From the NCBI GenBank assembly GCA_024234575.1, contig JACKOB010000002.1:310001-374000 (forward strand): DNA of 64,000 bases. Reading direction: 5' to 3'. A model generated the notes under the pieces. That model was given only the letters and a program-made list of their open reading frames with translations. It was not told where the DNA came from and did not search any database. This document shows, piece after piece, positions 9,590 to 17,276 of this stretch. This DNA comes from Hahellaceae bacterium. Its GTDB lineage: Bacteria; Pseudomonadota; Gammaproteobacteria; Pseudomonadales; Oleiphilaceae. Numbering within the stretch: position 1 is the stretch's first letter; each line of letters starts with the position of its first letter. Position numbers and translations under genes: made by a program.

Positions 9590-11068
9590 ATGTCACTACA
9601 ACAAAAGATCGACCGAATTACCGATATCCTGCGCCGCGATGATGGCATCAGCGGTGCCATGCATTACACGGAGCAGACCTCTTGGGTATTGTTTTTGAAG
9701 TTTCTCGATGATTACGAATCTGAAAAAGAAGATGAAGCGGTACTGTCCGGCAAAGACTATCAGCCCGTATTGGATGACGAGCACCGCTGGGCAAGCTGGG
9801 CCTGCCCTAAAACAACTGATGGTAAATTGGACCTGGCACGGGCAAAGACCGGGGATGACCTTACCGATTATGTCAACAATCAGCTATTCCCCTACCTGAA
9901 AAGCTTTGCCAATGCCGCCGCAACGGGCGCAGATCCAAAATCTTTTACCTACAAAATTGGCGCAATCTTTCAGTACCTGGACAACAAGGTCGCTTCTGGC
10001 CATACCCTGCGTGAAGTGCTGGATATTGTGGATAGCCTGAACTTCCAATCCGAGTCTGATCTTTTTGAACTTTCATTAGTGTATGAAGGTTTATTGCAAA
10101 ACATGGGGGATGCCGGTGGCTACGCCGGTGAATTTTATACCCCGCGCCCAGTGGTGCGCGCCATGGTGCAGGCCATTGACCCGAAACCCGGTGAGACGAT
10201 TTATGACGCGGCAGCCGGCTCCTGCGGATTTTTGGTGGAAGCCTTTGAGCACCTGAAAAGCAAAAAGAACCAGCTCTCCACCGAGCAGTGGGATTTCATT
10301 CAACGTGACACCTTCTTCGGTTACGAGAAAACCTCGTTGGCTTATGTGATGGGCATGATGAATATGATTCTGCATGGCATCGAGTCACCCAACCTGTTTC
10401 GTGGCAATACCCTTACCCAAAATATCCGCGACATTCAGGAAAAAGACCGTTACAACATTATCCTGGCTAACCCACCGTTTGGTGGGAAAGAAAAATCGCA
10501 AATTCAGCAAAACTTCCCTATCCAAAGCAACGCAACCGAATTGCTGTTTTTACAGCATTTTATGAAAACCCTGAAAAGTGGCGGCAAAGCAGCAATCGTT
10601 GTACCAGAAGGCGTCCTATTCCAAACTAACAGCGCCTTTAAACAGGTCAAACAGGAACTGCTGGAAAACTTTAACCTGCACACCATTTTAAGCCTTCCTG
10701 CAGGCGTATTTCTGCCGTATTCGGGTGTTAAAACCAACGTACTGTTTTTTGAGCGAAGCGGCGGCACCAGCGATGTGTGGTATTACGAATGTGAGCCCGA
10801 GCAAAAGCTCACCAAAAACAAACCTATTACCGATGACCACTTAAAAGAGTTTGTTGAGCTGTATAGCAGCCGTGAAACTACCGATCACTCATGGACGATA
10901 TCGGCTAGCAAGCTAGCTGAAGATTATGACCTATCCGCTAAGAACCCCGCCAAGCAAAAAGATGCTGAACATTTAGCGCCAATCGATATCCTCAAGCAGA
11001 TCCGCACCAAAGAAAAACTGGTGTCAGGCCTTTTGGATGAAATTGAAGACTTGTTGGCGGAGAAATAA
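9590..11068 (+). CDS. hsdM: Type I DNA methyltransferase subunit HsdM
   Basis: The 492-residue modification subunit transfers a methyl group from S-adenosylmethionine to adenine N6. It has the HsdM N-terminal helical domain (LQQKIDRITDILRRDDGISG), then the methylase core with the SAM-binding DAAAGSCGFLVEAF motif and the catalytic LANPPFGG (NPPF). YAGEFYTPRPVVRAM is a strong family signature. Length and motifs are normal. Its start is 2 nt after the upstream ATPase stop and its end 2 nt before hsdS, so the genes are clearly one transcript. With HsdS alone it should act as a methyltransferase; with HsdR it restricts. Confidence 0.97.
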   Translation: MSLQQKIDRITDILRRDDGISGAMHYTEQTSWVLFLKFLDDYESEKEDEAVLSGKDYQPVLDDEHRWASWACPKTTDGKLDLARAKTGDDLTDYVNNQLFPYLKSFANAAATGADPKSFTYKIGAIFQYLDNKVASGHTLREVLDIVDSLNFQSESDLFELSLVYEGLLQNMGDAGGYAGEFYTPRPVVRAMVQAIDPKPGETIYDAAAGSCGFLVEAFEHLKSKKNQLSTEQWDFIQRDTFFGYEKTSLAYVMGMMNMILHGIESPNLFRGNTLTQNIRDIQEKDRYNIILANPPFGGKEKSQIQQNFPIQSNATELLFLQHFMKTLKSGGKAAIVVPEGVLFQTNSAFKQVKQELLENFNLHTILSLPAGVFLPYSGVKTNVLFFERSGGTSDVWYYECEPEQKLTKNKPITDDHLKEFVELYSSRETTDHSWTISASKLAEDYDLSAKNPAKQKDAEHLAPIDILKQIRTKEKLVSGLLDEIEDLLAEK

Positions 11069-11070
11069 GC

Positions 11071-12270
11071 ATGGAGCAGGTTTTGTATAAACTGCCAGAT
11101 GGGTGGGAGTGGATGCAATTAGGTGAAGCTCTTGACGTGAGGGATGGCACCCACGACTCTCCAAAATATGTTGAAAGTGGCTTCCCGCTGATAACATCTA
11201 AAAATATTACAGGCAAAGGTTTGGATGTACAAAATGTTAAATATATTTCCCAAGAAGACTTTGACGCGATAAACAAAAGAAGCAAAGTCGATGTAGGGGA
11301 TATTCTCTTTGCCATGATCGGAACTATCGGATTTCCGACTGTAATAACCGATGAGCCAAATTACGCTATCAAAAATGTTGCCTTATTCAAGAAACGCCAA
11401 GATGACCAGAACATGGATTTCTTTAAGTATTTTCTTGAATCCCCCTACGCGATTGAAAGTATGCTCGCTCAAGCAAAGGGGGCAGCACAAAAATTTGTTG
11501 GTCTAAAGGTGCTTCGTAGTTTCAACGTTCCTTTACCGCCAAAAGTAGAACAAAAACGTATCGTCGAAAAACTCGATGCACTGCTCACCCGTATAGACAC
11601 CGCCATCGAGCATTTGCAAGAAAGTGTCAAGTTGGCTGATACGTTGTATGCGAGCGTATTAAATGAGCTTTCAACTGGTATTGATGGGGAAAAAATAAAA
11701 TTAGGTAAGCTAGGAAAAATCATAAGGGGAAGCAGTCCAAGACCTAAGGGAGACCCAAGATACTATGGTGGAAGTATTCCTCGACTTATGGTGGCTGATG
11801 TTACTAGGGACGGGCGATATGTAACACCAGCTATTGACTTTTTAACTGAAGAAGGGGCATTAAAAAGTAGACCTGTACCGAAAGGAACATTAACAATTCA
11901 AGTTAGTGGAAACCCCGGAATGCCAGCGATTCTTGCTGTCGACGCATGCATTCACGACGGATTCGCGGCACTCGTTGAGATAAACCGAGAAAGTATATCC
12001 GCTGAATACCTTTATTTCTCTTTACTAGCAGTCGCTGAGCAGAATAACCAAATGGCTGTTGGTGCGATATTCCGAAACCTGACCACGAGCCAACTCCGTG
12101 AAATTGAAGTTATTATTCCGAGTTATGAAAAGCAGTTGGATGTGGTTAGTAAGATGGATATGGCTGAGCAGAAAGTCAAAGCATTAAAGGCAGAGCTGAA
12201 AACTCAATTAGACTCCATACGTCAACTAAAAGCATCAATTCTCGATTCCGCCTTTAAAGGCGAGCTCTAA
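11071..12270 (+). CDS. hsdS: Type I specificity subunit HsdS
   Basis: HsdS (399 residues) chooses the bipartite recognition site through two target-recognition domains. TRD1 lies at about 5-165 and TRD2 at about 205-365. They are separated by the conserved coiled-coil spacer KVEQKRIVEKLDALLTRIDT and mirrored by a C-terminal spacer ending SILDSAFKGEL. The repeated architecture is complete. The TRDs are more AT-rich than the flanking hsdM, as expected for exchangeable domains. The site recognised cannot be read from sequence. It is the fifth gene of the operon. Confidence 0.95.
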   Translation: MEQVLYKLPDGWEWMQLGEALDVRDGTHDSPKYVESGFPLITSKNITGKGLDVQNVKYISQEDFDAINKRSKVDVGDILFAMIGTIGFPTVITDEPNYAIKNVALFKKRQDDQNMDFFKYFLESPYAIESMLAQAKGAAQKFVGLKVLRSFNVPLPPKVEQKRIVEKLDALLTRIDTAIEHLQESVKLADTLYASVLNELSTGIDGEKIKLGKLGKIIRGSSPRPKGDPRYYGGSIPRLMVADVTRDGRYVTPAIDFLTEEGALKSRPVPKGTLTIQVSGNPGMPAILAVDACIHDGFAALVEINRESISAEYLYFSLLAVAEQNNQMAVGAIFRNLTTSQLREIEVIIPSYEKQLDVVSKMDMAEQKVKALKAELKTQLDSIRQLKASILDSAFKGEL

Positions 12271-12279
12271 GGAGGGAGT

Positions 12280-13065
12280 ATGAGTTTACAAACCAATCTC
12301 AAGGGCCGCTTACGCAATACCTCTTTGCCCAAGAGCCACGGCTTAATGCCTGTATTTGAGGCGGTGGTAAACTCCATTCACTCGATTGAAGAAAAGGGCA
12401 ATGCCGATATAGGCAAAATTGTTCTTCGTATCAATCGAGCTACCCAAGGCGGCCTGGATTTAGATGCCAAAGCTCTACCGCCGATCATCGGTTTCACCAT
12501 CACCGATAATGGCTGTGGTTTTGATGAAACAAACTTTAAGTCATTTGAAACGCTGGATTCCGACCATAAAATAGACAAAGGCTGCCGAGGGGTTGGCCGC
12601 TTGATGTGGCTGAAGGTATTTGATCTGGTAGAAGTGGAGAGCCACTTCTGCGATGGTGATGGTAAACTAAAAAAACGCGTATTCCGCTTTGACGATAAAC
12701 TGGGCGTCCATGGTGAAAAAGTTGTGGAGGCTACCGATCGGCAGTCAGGCACCCTAGTCAAGCTGGCAGGGTTTGATGAAAACTTTCGAAAACAGGTCCC
12801 CACCAAAGTGCAGTCCATCGCCAATCAATTACTTGAACATGTACTTTGGTACTTTGTTCGTCAAGGCAGCGCGCCCAAGATTCTGGTTGAAGATGCAGGT
12901 GACGTGTTTGACCTTGATGACTTGCTTGAAGAGCATATGCACGCCAGTGCGTTTCTTGAAACGATTACGATCCGTGATTACTCCTTCGACCTGACCCACA
13001 TTAAGTTTCGCGCCTCAGTAAATAAAAAGCATCAGTTAGCTCTCTGTGCGGCTAACCGGCTTTAA
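12280..13065 (+). CDS. GHKL ATPase, N-terminal part of a frameshifted protein
   Basis: Residues 1-261 form the nucleotide-binding half of a GHKL (Hsp90/MutL/histidine-kinase-fold) ATPase: N-box VFEAVVNSIHSIE, G1 motif TDNGCGFD and G2 motif GCRGVGRLMW. The frame stops at TAA 13063-13065 in the middle of a conserved stretch (HQLALCAANR), and the expected continuation (FKEESIQGKIPGLYG) is in the +1 frame from base 13061. The junction reads CGG CTT TAA AG, similar to the CTT TGA site of release factor 2. It is either a +1 programmed frameshift or a one-base indel. A start at 12280 is supported by AAGGAGGGAGT upstream. Confidence 0.8.
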   Translation: MSLQTNLKGRLRNTSLPKSHGLMPVFEAVVNSIHSIEEKGNADIGKIVLRINRATQGGLDLDAKALPPIIGFTITDNGCGFDETNFKSFETLDSDHKIDKGCRGVGRLMWLKVFDLVEVESHFCDGDGKLKKRVFRFDDKLGVHGEKVVEATDRQSGTLVKLAGFDENFRKQVPTKVQSIANQLLEHVLWYFVRQGSAPKILVEDAGDVFDLDDLLEEHMHASAFLETITIRDYSFDLTHIKFRASVNKKHQLALCAANRL

Positions 13066-14296
13066 AGAAGAGTCTATCCAAGGTAAGATCCCTGGCCTGT
13101 ACGGTAAAATTTCAGACGCGTCCGGCGAGTTTACCTACACCTGCTACGTATCTTCTGATTATCTAAACGAGCACGTGCGAAGCGAACGCACCTCCTTTGA
13201 TATTGCTGAAGACGTTGAGGACATGCTCAACGAAGTCAGCTTCAAAGATATTCGCGACGCGGTGTTAGAGCGCACTAAAGAGTATTTGCAAGATGTCCTG
13301 GCAGAAAATGTTTCAGCCGGTCGCAAACGGGTAGATGATTTTATTGACAATCACGCACCACGCTACCGTCCTATTGCCAATTACGTTTCGGAAGAGCTAC
13401 TGATTGTTGACCCAGAAAAGTCGGACAAGGAGCTTGAACTACACCTGCATGCCCAGTGGTATGAGGTGGAGCGGCAACTGGTGAGTGAGGGGCATGACAT
13501 CATGCAGCCTCAAAGTGAGGAGCATGTAGAGAAATACAAAGAGCGGCTGAGTGAGTATCTGCGCAAGGCAGAAGACCTTAAAAAATCCGACCTTGCCAAT
13601 TACGTTTCGCATCGCAAGGTCATTATTGACCTGCTACAAAAATCTATCGAACGCTTAGATGATGGCAAGTACGCCCGTGAAGACATGATCCATGAGTTGA
13701 TCATGCCAATGCGTAAAGATTCCAGCGAGGTTTTCCTGGATTCTTGCAACCTTTGGCTGATTGATGAGCGTTTGGCATTTCACAACTATTTAGCCTCAGA
13801 CAAAACACTGAACGCGATGCCGATTACTGGCAATAATTCGACAAAGGAACCGGATTTACTAAGCCTGAGAGTATTTGATAACCCACTGCTGGTTAATGAT
13901 CAAACCAGCTTTCCCCTTGCCGCCATCACTGTTGTCGAAATAAAACGCCCAATGCGCAACGACATGCGAGAAGGCGAAGATAAAGACCCGATTGATCAAG
14001 CACTCAGCTATTTAGAGCGAATACGCGAGGGAAAAGTAACGACAAAATCTGGTCGGCCGATCCCAGGCAATAACGACATCCCTGGCTATTGCTATGTGCT
14101 TTGTGACTTGACTGAGTCTATGCATCGACGCTGTCGCCGAGCCAATCTGCGCATCACATCCGATGGTATGGGATATTTTGGTTACAACGAGCCTTCCCAT
14201 GCCTACATCGAAGTGATTAGTTTTGACCAGTTAGTGAAAGCGGCAAAAGAGCGTAACCGGGCATTCTTTGACAAGCTTGGCTTGTCCTCTGTTTAG
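13046..14296 (+). CDS. C-terminal part of the GHKL protein, with PD-(D/E)xK-like nuclease motif
   Basis: This frame begins at a GTG at 13046, inside the end of the preceding frame, and carries on its protein in the +1 frame. No good ribosome-binding site precedes the GTG, so it is better read as the second half of one protein of about 670 residues. The middle is helical and charged. The C-terminal region has D270 (KEPDLLSL) and E298-x-K300 (VVEIKRP), spaced as in PD-(D/E)xK nucleases. The family pairing of a GHKL ATPase with a nuclease would suit a defence effector. ATPase homology is clear in the first half; the nuclease assignment rests on this motif alone. Confidence 0.65.
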   Translation: MRLTGFKEESIQGKIPGLYGKISDASGEFTYTCYVSSDYLNEHVRSERTSFDIAEDVEDMLNEVSFKDIRDAVLERTKEYLQDVLAENVSAGRKRVDDFIDNHAPRYRPIANYVSEELLIVDPEKSDKELELHLHAQWYEVERQLVSEGHDIMQPQSEEHVEKYKERLSEYLRKAEDLKKSDLANYVSHRKVIIDLLQKSIERLDDGKYAREDMIHELIMPMRKDSSEVFLDSCNLWLIDERLAFHNYLASDKTLNAMPITGNNSTKEPDLLSLRVFDNPLLVNDQTSFPLAAITVVEIKRPMRNDMREGEDKDPIDQALSYLERIREGKVTTKSGRPIPGNNDIPGYCYVLCDLTESMHRRCRRANLRITSDGMGYFGYNEPSHAYIEVISFDQLVKAAKERNRAFFDKLGLSSV

Positions 14297-14305
14297 GAGA
14301 TTTTA

Positions 14306-15004
14306 GTGACAATTTACAACGTCTACTGCGATGAAAGTCGCCATACCTCAGATCCGTCGCAGCCATACATTGTCATTGGTGCGCTGCAATGCCCTCGTGA
14401 AGAAAAGCGACGCATTGTTGGGCGCTTACATGGCCTGATGACTAAGCATGGTATAAAGACCGAGTTTGGCTGGAAAAAATTATCTCCTAACAAGGCTGAA
14501 TTTTATCAGAGTCTTATTCAACTGTTTTCTGAAGAAAGTTCAATTTCGTTCCGATGTATTGTTGTCGATCGCAGGCAACTCGATCACGAACAGTGGAACG
14601 ATGGTGATAAAGAGCTTAGGTTTTACAAGCTGTATTACCAATTGCTGGTTCACTGGCTACAACCTGGCGACACTTATCACGTTTATCTTGATTGGCAGCA
14701 GAATGCGTGCAGCACGCGCTTTGAAGAGTTACGTCAGATTTTAATTCATAAATTATCTGGCCGTGCCAAGCTTGCCTGTTTAGAGCCGGTGGAGTCTCAT
14801 AATCAGCCTTTAATACAACTCTCTGATCTATTGATGGGGGCTGTAGGTTACAGCTGGAATGAAATGCAAAACCGGCCCAAAGCCAGCGCATTCAAAACCG
14901 CGTTTGTCGACGGGCTTGCCAAATCACTAGGAAAAGGCAACCTGCGTTATACCACAACCAAAGGCGAGCGAAGCTTTAACATCTTCAATTGGCAGGGACG
15001 ATAG
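14306..15004 (+). CDS. DUF3800 protein
   Basis: This 232-residue protein begins at a GTG preceded by AGGAGATTTTA. The N-terminal YCDESRHTSD motif, the central DRRQL and YLDWQ segments, and the C-terminal QLSDLLMGAVGY motif are typical of DUF3800, a family often found in mobile and defence loci and thought to have an RNase H-like fold. Acidic residues in CDES, YLD and QLSD are in the right places to be catalytic. Its biochemical role is not known. It starts 9 nt after the GHKL protein and ends 1 nt before the next gene, so it belongs to the same operon. Confidence 0.82.
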   Translation: MTIYNVYCDESRHTSDPSQPYIVIGALQCPREEKRRIVGRLHGLMTKHGIKTEFGWKKLSPNKAEFYQSLIQLFSEESSISFRCIVVDRRQLDHEQWNDGDKELRFYKLYYQLLVHWLQPGDTYHVYLDWQQNACSTRFEELRQILIHKLSGRAKLACLEPVESHNQPLIQLSDLLMGAVGYSWNEMQNRPKASAFKTAFVDGLAKSLGKGNLRYTTTKGERSFNIFNWQGR

Positions 15005-15005
15005 C

Positions 15006-15521
15006 TTGACTGACAGCCTATGGCCAAAACTACGTTTAAAGGCCGACTCAGAGGACGAATTAATTGCCGCATACCGCCAAGTGTATCTGGACACTTATGT
15101 TTTTGATGAGCAAGGCAATAAGCGTATCTTTACCGATTGGACTGGTGCGAAAATAACATTCGCAGCGGGAGCCTTCGATCACGCTTTTACCAAAGCGCAG
15201 AACTACAGGCTTGGCACATGCGTACATGATGGAGGCTTTGATCACGAACGAGCACGTCGAATTTTATGGATTGCCGAAGTTCTTGCTGCTTCTGCTGGCA
15301 CCATTCAGCGCTATACGCAGACGAAGAAAGATAGCCGTGGTCGAGACAAAAAGAGACGTACTTATGTTGTTGTGGACGAAAGCTACGTTGTGGTACTGGA
15401 TGACCCTAGAAAGCCTGACAAACCATTCACTTTCGTAACGGCTATTCCTGCCAACCCAAGCTATATCCAAACTGAAATTAAGCAAAAAGCGTTTCTTGCT
15501 GAGACCAAAGCGGGGGGATGA
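15006..15521 (+). CDS. Unknown protein ending the R-M operon, possibly PBECR-like nuclease
   Basis: This 171-residue protein starts at a TTG one base after the DUF3800 stop. I do not recognise it with confidence. Residues 50-150 (FAAGAFDHAF, RARRILWIAEVLA, then YVVVDESYVVVLDDP and FVTAIPANPSY) have the helix-then-strands pattern and polar H/R/Y residues of the small Barnase/EndoU/RelE-like nuclease group found in phages (PBECR). If so it would be an RNA-cleaving effector at the end of the defence operon. This is weak inference; a structure prediction would decide it. Confidence 0.5.
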   Translation: MTDSLWPKLRLKADSEDELIAAYRQVYLDTYVFDEQGNKRIFTDWTGAKITFAAGAFDHAFTKAQNYRLGTCVHDGGFDHERARRILWIAEVLAASAGTIQRYTQTKKDSRGRDKKRRTYVVVDESYVVVLDDPRKPDKPFTFVTAIPANPSYIQTEIKQKAFLAETKAGG

Positions 15522-15709
15522 GAATAAAGGGAGGGAGATATGCCCCAGTCTTATCGGCGACTGAGGCGCAGCCACGAACCAAAACACTAGGTAAAGGTTC
15601 AACCAGCTCCGAAGAGCGTGCCGATATTATGGTAGTCGGTTAACAAAATATCAAGCAATTTGAGGTGTAAATGAGAACAACTACCGTTTACCTTCATTTT
15701 TTAAAGTAA

Positions 15710-15880
15710 TCCGGCACAGCAAAGCGTGTAGAGATTAACAGTCTTCTTTTAGACAAGTTACCCGATGTTCTGGATGCCACCCAGAAGGATAATAAGGTCA
15801 AAAACCTGCTACAGGCCTTGAAACAAGAGGGTGTCATTGAGCCTGACGGCAAGTCCTGGCGAATGTCTAAGAAACCGTAG
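15710..15880 (+). pseudogene. Remnant C-terminal winged-helix fragment
   Basis: The 450-bp gap between the operon and tniQ contains one readable remnant. After an in-frame TAA (15707) the codons give about 56 residues (EINSLLLDKLPDVLD, VKNLLQALKQEGVIE, SWRMSKKP) ending at TAG 15878-15880. It looks like the C-terminal winged helix of an AlbA_2/ATP-binding regulator whose 5' part is gone. No start codon with a ribosome site is visible. The rest of the gap shows no gene. Confidence 0.45.
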
Positions 15881-15910
15881 TTTAGACATTTCTAGATATT
15901 TTTAGACATT
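15862..15910. repeat. TTTAGACATT direct repeats with an inverted copy
   Basis: TTTAGACATT occurs at 15881-15890 and again at 15901-15910, a period of exactly 20 bp, and the inverted form AATGTCTAA lies at 15862-15870. They sit between the remnant gene and tniQ. The spacing suggests a protein-binding array, for example of a regulator or of TnsB, but no matching copies were seen near the other side of the tns genes. Confidence 0.4.
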
Positions 15911-15926
15911 TGCACGCCTCATAAAC

Positions 15927-15958
15927 GGCGTGACCGGCCGATGCCAAACGGTCACGCC
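15927..15958 (-). terminator. Hairpin after tniQ
   Basis: A perfect 10-bp inverted repeat (GGCGTGACCG at 15927-15936, CGGTCACGCC at 15949-15958) with a 12-nt loop lies 14 bp beyond the tniQ stop. It probably ends the minus-strand tns transcript, although the T tract on that strand is poor. Confidence 0.5.
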
Positions 15959-15971
15959 AAACCTAAATAGA

Positions 15972-17267
15972 TTAGCTTCCTACCTGTAATGCCCCATACG
16001 CCGTCTGAATGGCATTTTTCAGCACCCACTTGGGCAAGCCGGTTTCTTCCTTCAAAACACGGTATGCCTCCTTGCGGGACCGGGTGTGGTCCGAATAGCG
16101 CTCCGCAGTAAAGAACTGGAGTGCCGCCGCCTGGGCACGGTAGCGCCTGGTCAACTGTTCCCGCTTTTGGTAAGCCTGCGATTTCTCAACCACCTGCCGC
16201 ACCAAGCTCGGAAACCGGTATTCCATGTAACCCACCGACACGTTTGCCAACCTTGCCAGGCGCTTCAAGCTTGGTGGGATCGGCTGCGTTTCGATGATCG
16301 CTACTAATTTTTGGTATTCCTGCTTGTGATTCCTGACGACTTTCTTATGCGGTTTGATCTGAGTAGGCAGCTCTTTTAGCGTCGAAGGTTTATAGGGCAA
16401 CTGTATCGCCCGGTAGTTGGAAGACAGTAGATCATAGAGAGAAACATTCAGCAGGTAAGCCAATCGCCTCATGGTGATCAGTCGCCAGAACCTATGTTGA
16501 TTGCGTGCATACTCAGCCATCAAGAGCTTAAGATCAGGCGGCATGCTGTCATCTGATTTCATGCTCTCCGTGAATTCATTCAACAGGTCAGCGACAAACA
16601 TCTTGCAAGAGCCAAAGCTCGTCTCGCTTTGGCCTGCCCGAGCAGCCTTCGAGAATACGTCTAGCAGGTCATGAGCCATGCACGCCCATGATGGCTGTAT
16701 ATCATCAGCAGTCAGGGTTTTCGCCCTTTCTGCCAACGAATGTCCACACTTCCCACACCAGCCAATGCAAGTATCAACGTGCATGAAAACTTGCTCACTC
16801 CCACAATTTGGGCAAGTGCCGACTAAAGGCGTTCTGTGCAACGGGCAATGAATCACTGCGGCCATGTGCCAGAGCTGTTTGATATAGCGCGGTGCACCCA
16901 CCTGTGACATCTCTGCAAAGCATTCCGGACACCAGCGAAATCCGCCAATGTCTGTACTGATCTGATAGACCTGTTTATCCAGAAAATGCAGTGGCCAGCA
17001 GAACAAATCCTGACCGACAGCCTCCGACAATTGAACCCGCAATCGCTTTGAGAAGGCATTCACTCGCGAAAGGGTTTCAATCCCTGTGCGGCCCCCAAGG
17101 CCAGGGCGGGCTGCGCGCCCACCCTGGCCTGATGCCTCGAAGAAACTGGACAGCAAAGTACCAGCAGAAACACCGTGTTCGTATGCCAGCCGCAGGACGT
17201 AGGACGAGAGCGACTCAACGTCGGCCGTCCCTTGCCCAAGCATCGGCAGCGAGAATAGTTTATTCAT
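15972..17267 (-). CDS. tniQ: TniQ/TnsD-family target-selection protein
   Basis: This 431-residue TniQ protein is the target-site selector of Tn7-like transposons and recruits the TnsC ring to the attachment site. The N-terminus (LFSLPMLGQGTADVESLSSYVLRLA) is the TniQ signature. Four zinc-ligand pairs follow: CPEC, HCPLH with C, CPNC and CGKC (about residues 120-200). The C-terminal half is helical with a probable HTH, giving a TnsD-like length. It begins 9 nt after the tnsC stop, with GAGGTGG as ribosome site, and is the last gene of the tns operon. Which site it recognises is unknown; the tRNA at 4753 is a candidate. Confidence 0.92.
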   Translation of the reverse strand: MNKLFSLPMLGQGTADVESLSSYVLRLAYEHGVSAGTLLSSFFEASGQGGRAARPGLGGRTGIETLSRVNAFSKRLRVQLSEAVGQDLFCWPLHFLDKQVYQISTDIGGFRWCPECFAEMSQVGAPRYIKQLWHMAAVIHCPLHRTPLVGTCPNCGSEQVFMHVDTCIGWCGKCGHSLAERAKTLTADDIQPSWACMAHDLLDVFSKAARAGQSETSFGSCKMFVADLLNEFTESMKSDDSMPPDLKLLMAEYARNQHRFWRLITMRRLAYLLNVSLYDLLSSNYRAIQLPYKPSTLKELPTQIKPHKKVVRNHKQEYQKLVAIIETQPIPPSLKRLARLANVSVGYMEYRFPSLVRQVVEKSQAYQKREQLTRRYRAQAAALQFFTAERYSDHTRSRKEAYRVLKEETGLPKWVLKNAIQTAYGALQVGS

Positions 17268-17276
17268 TGCACCACC

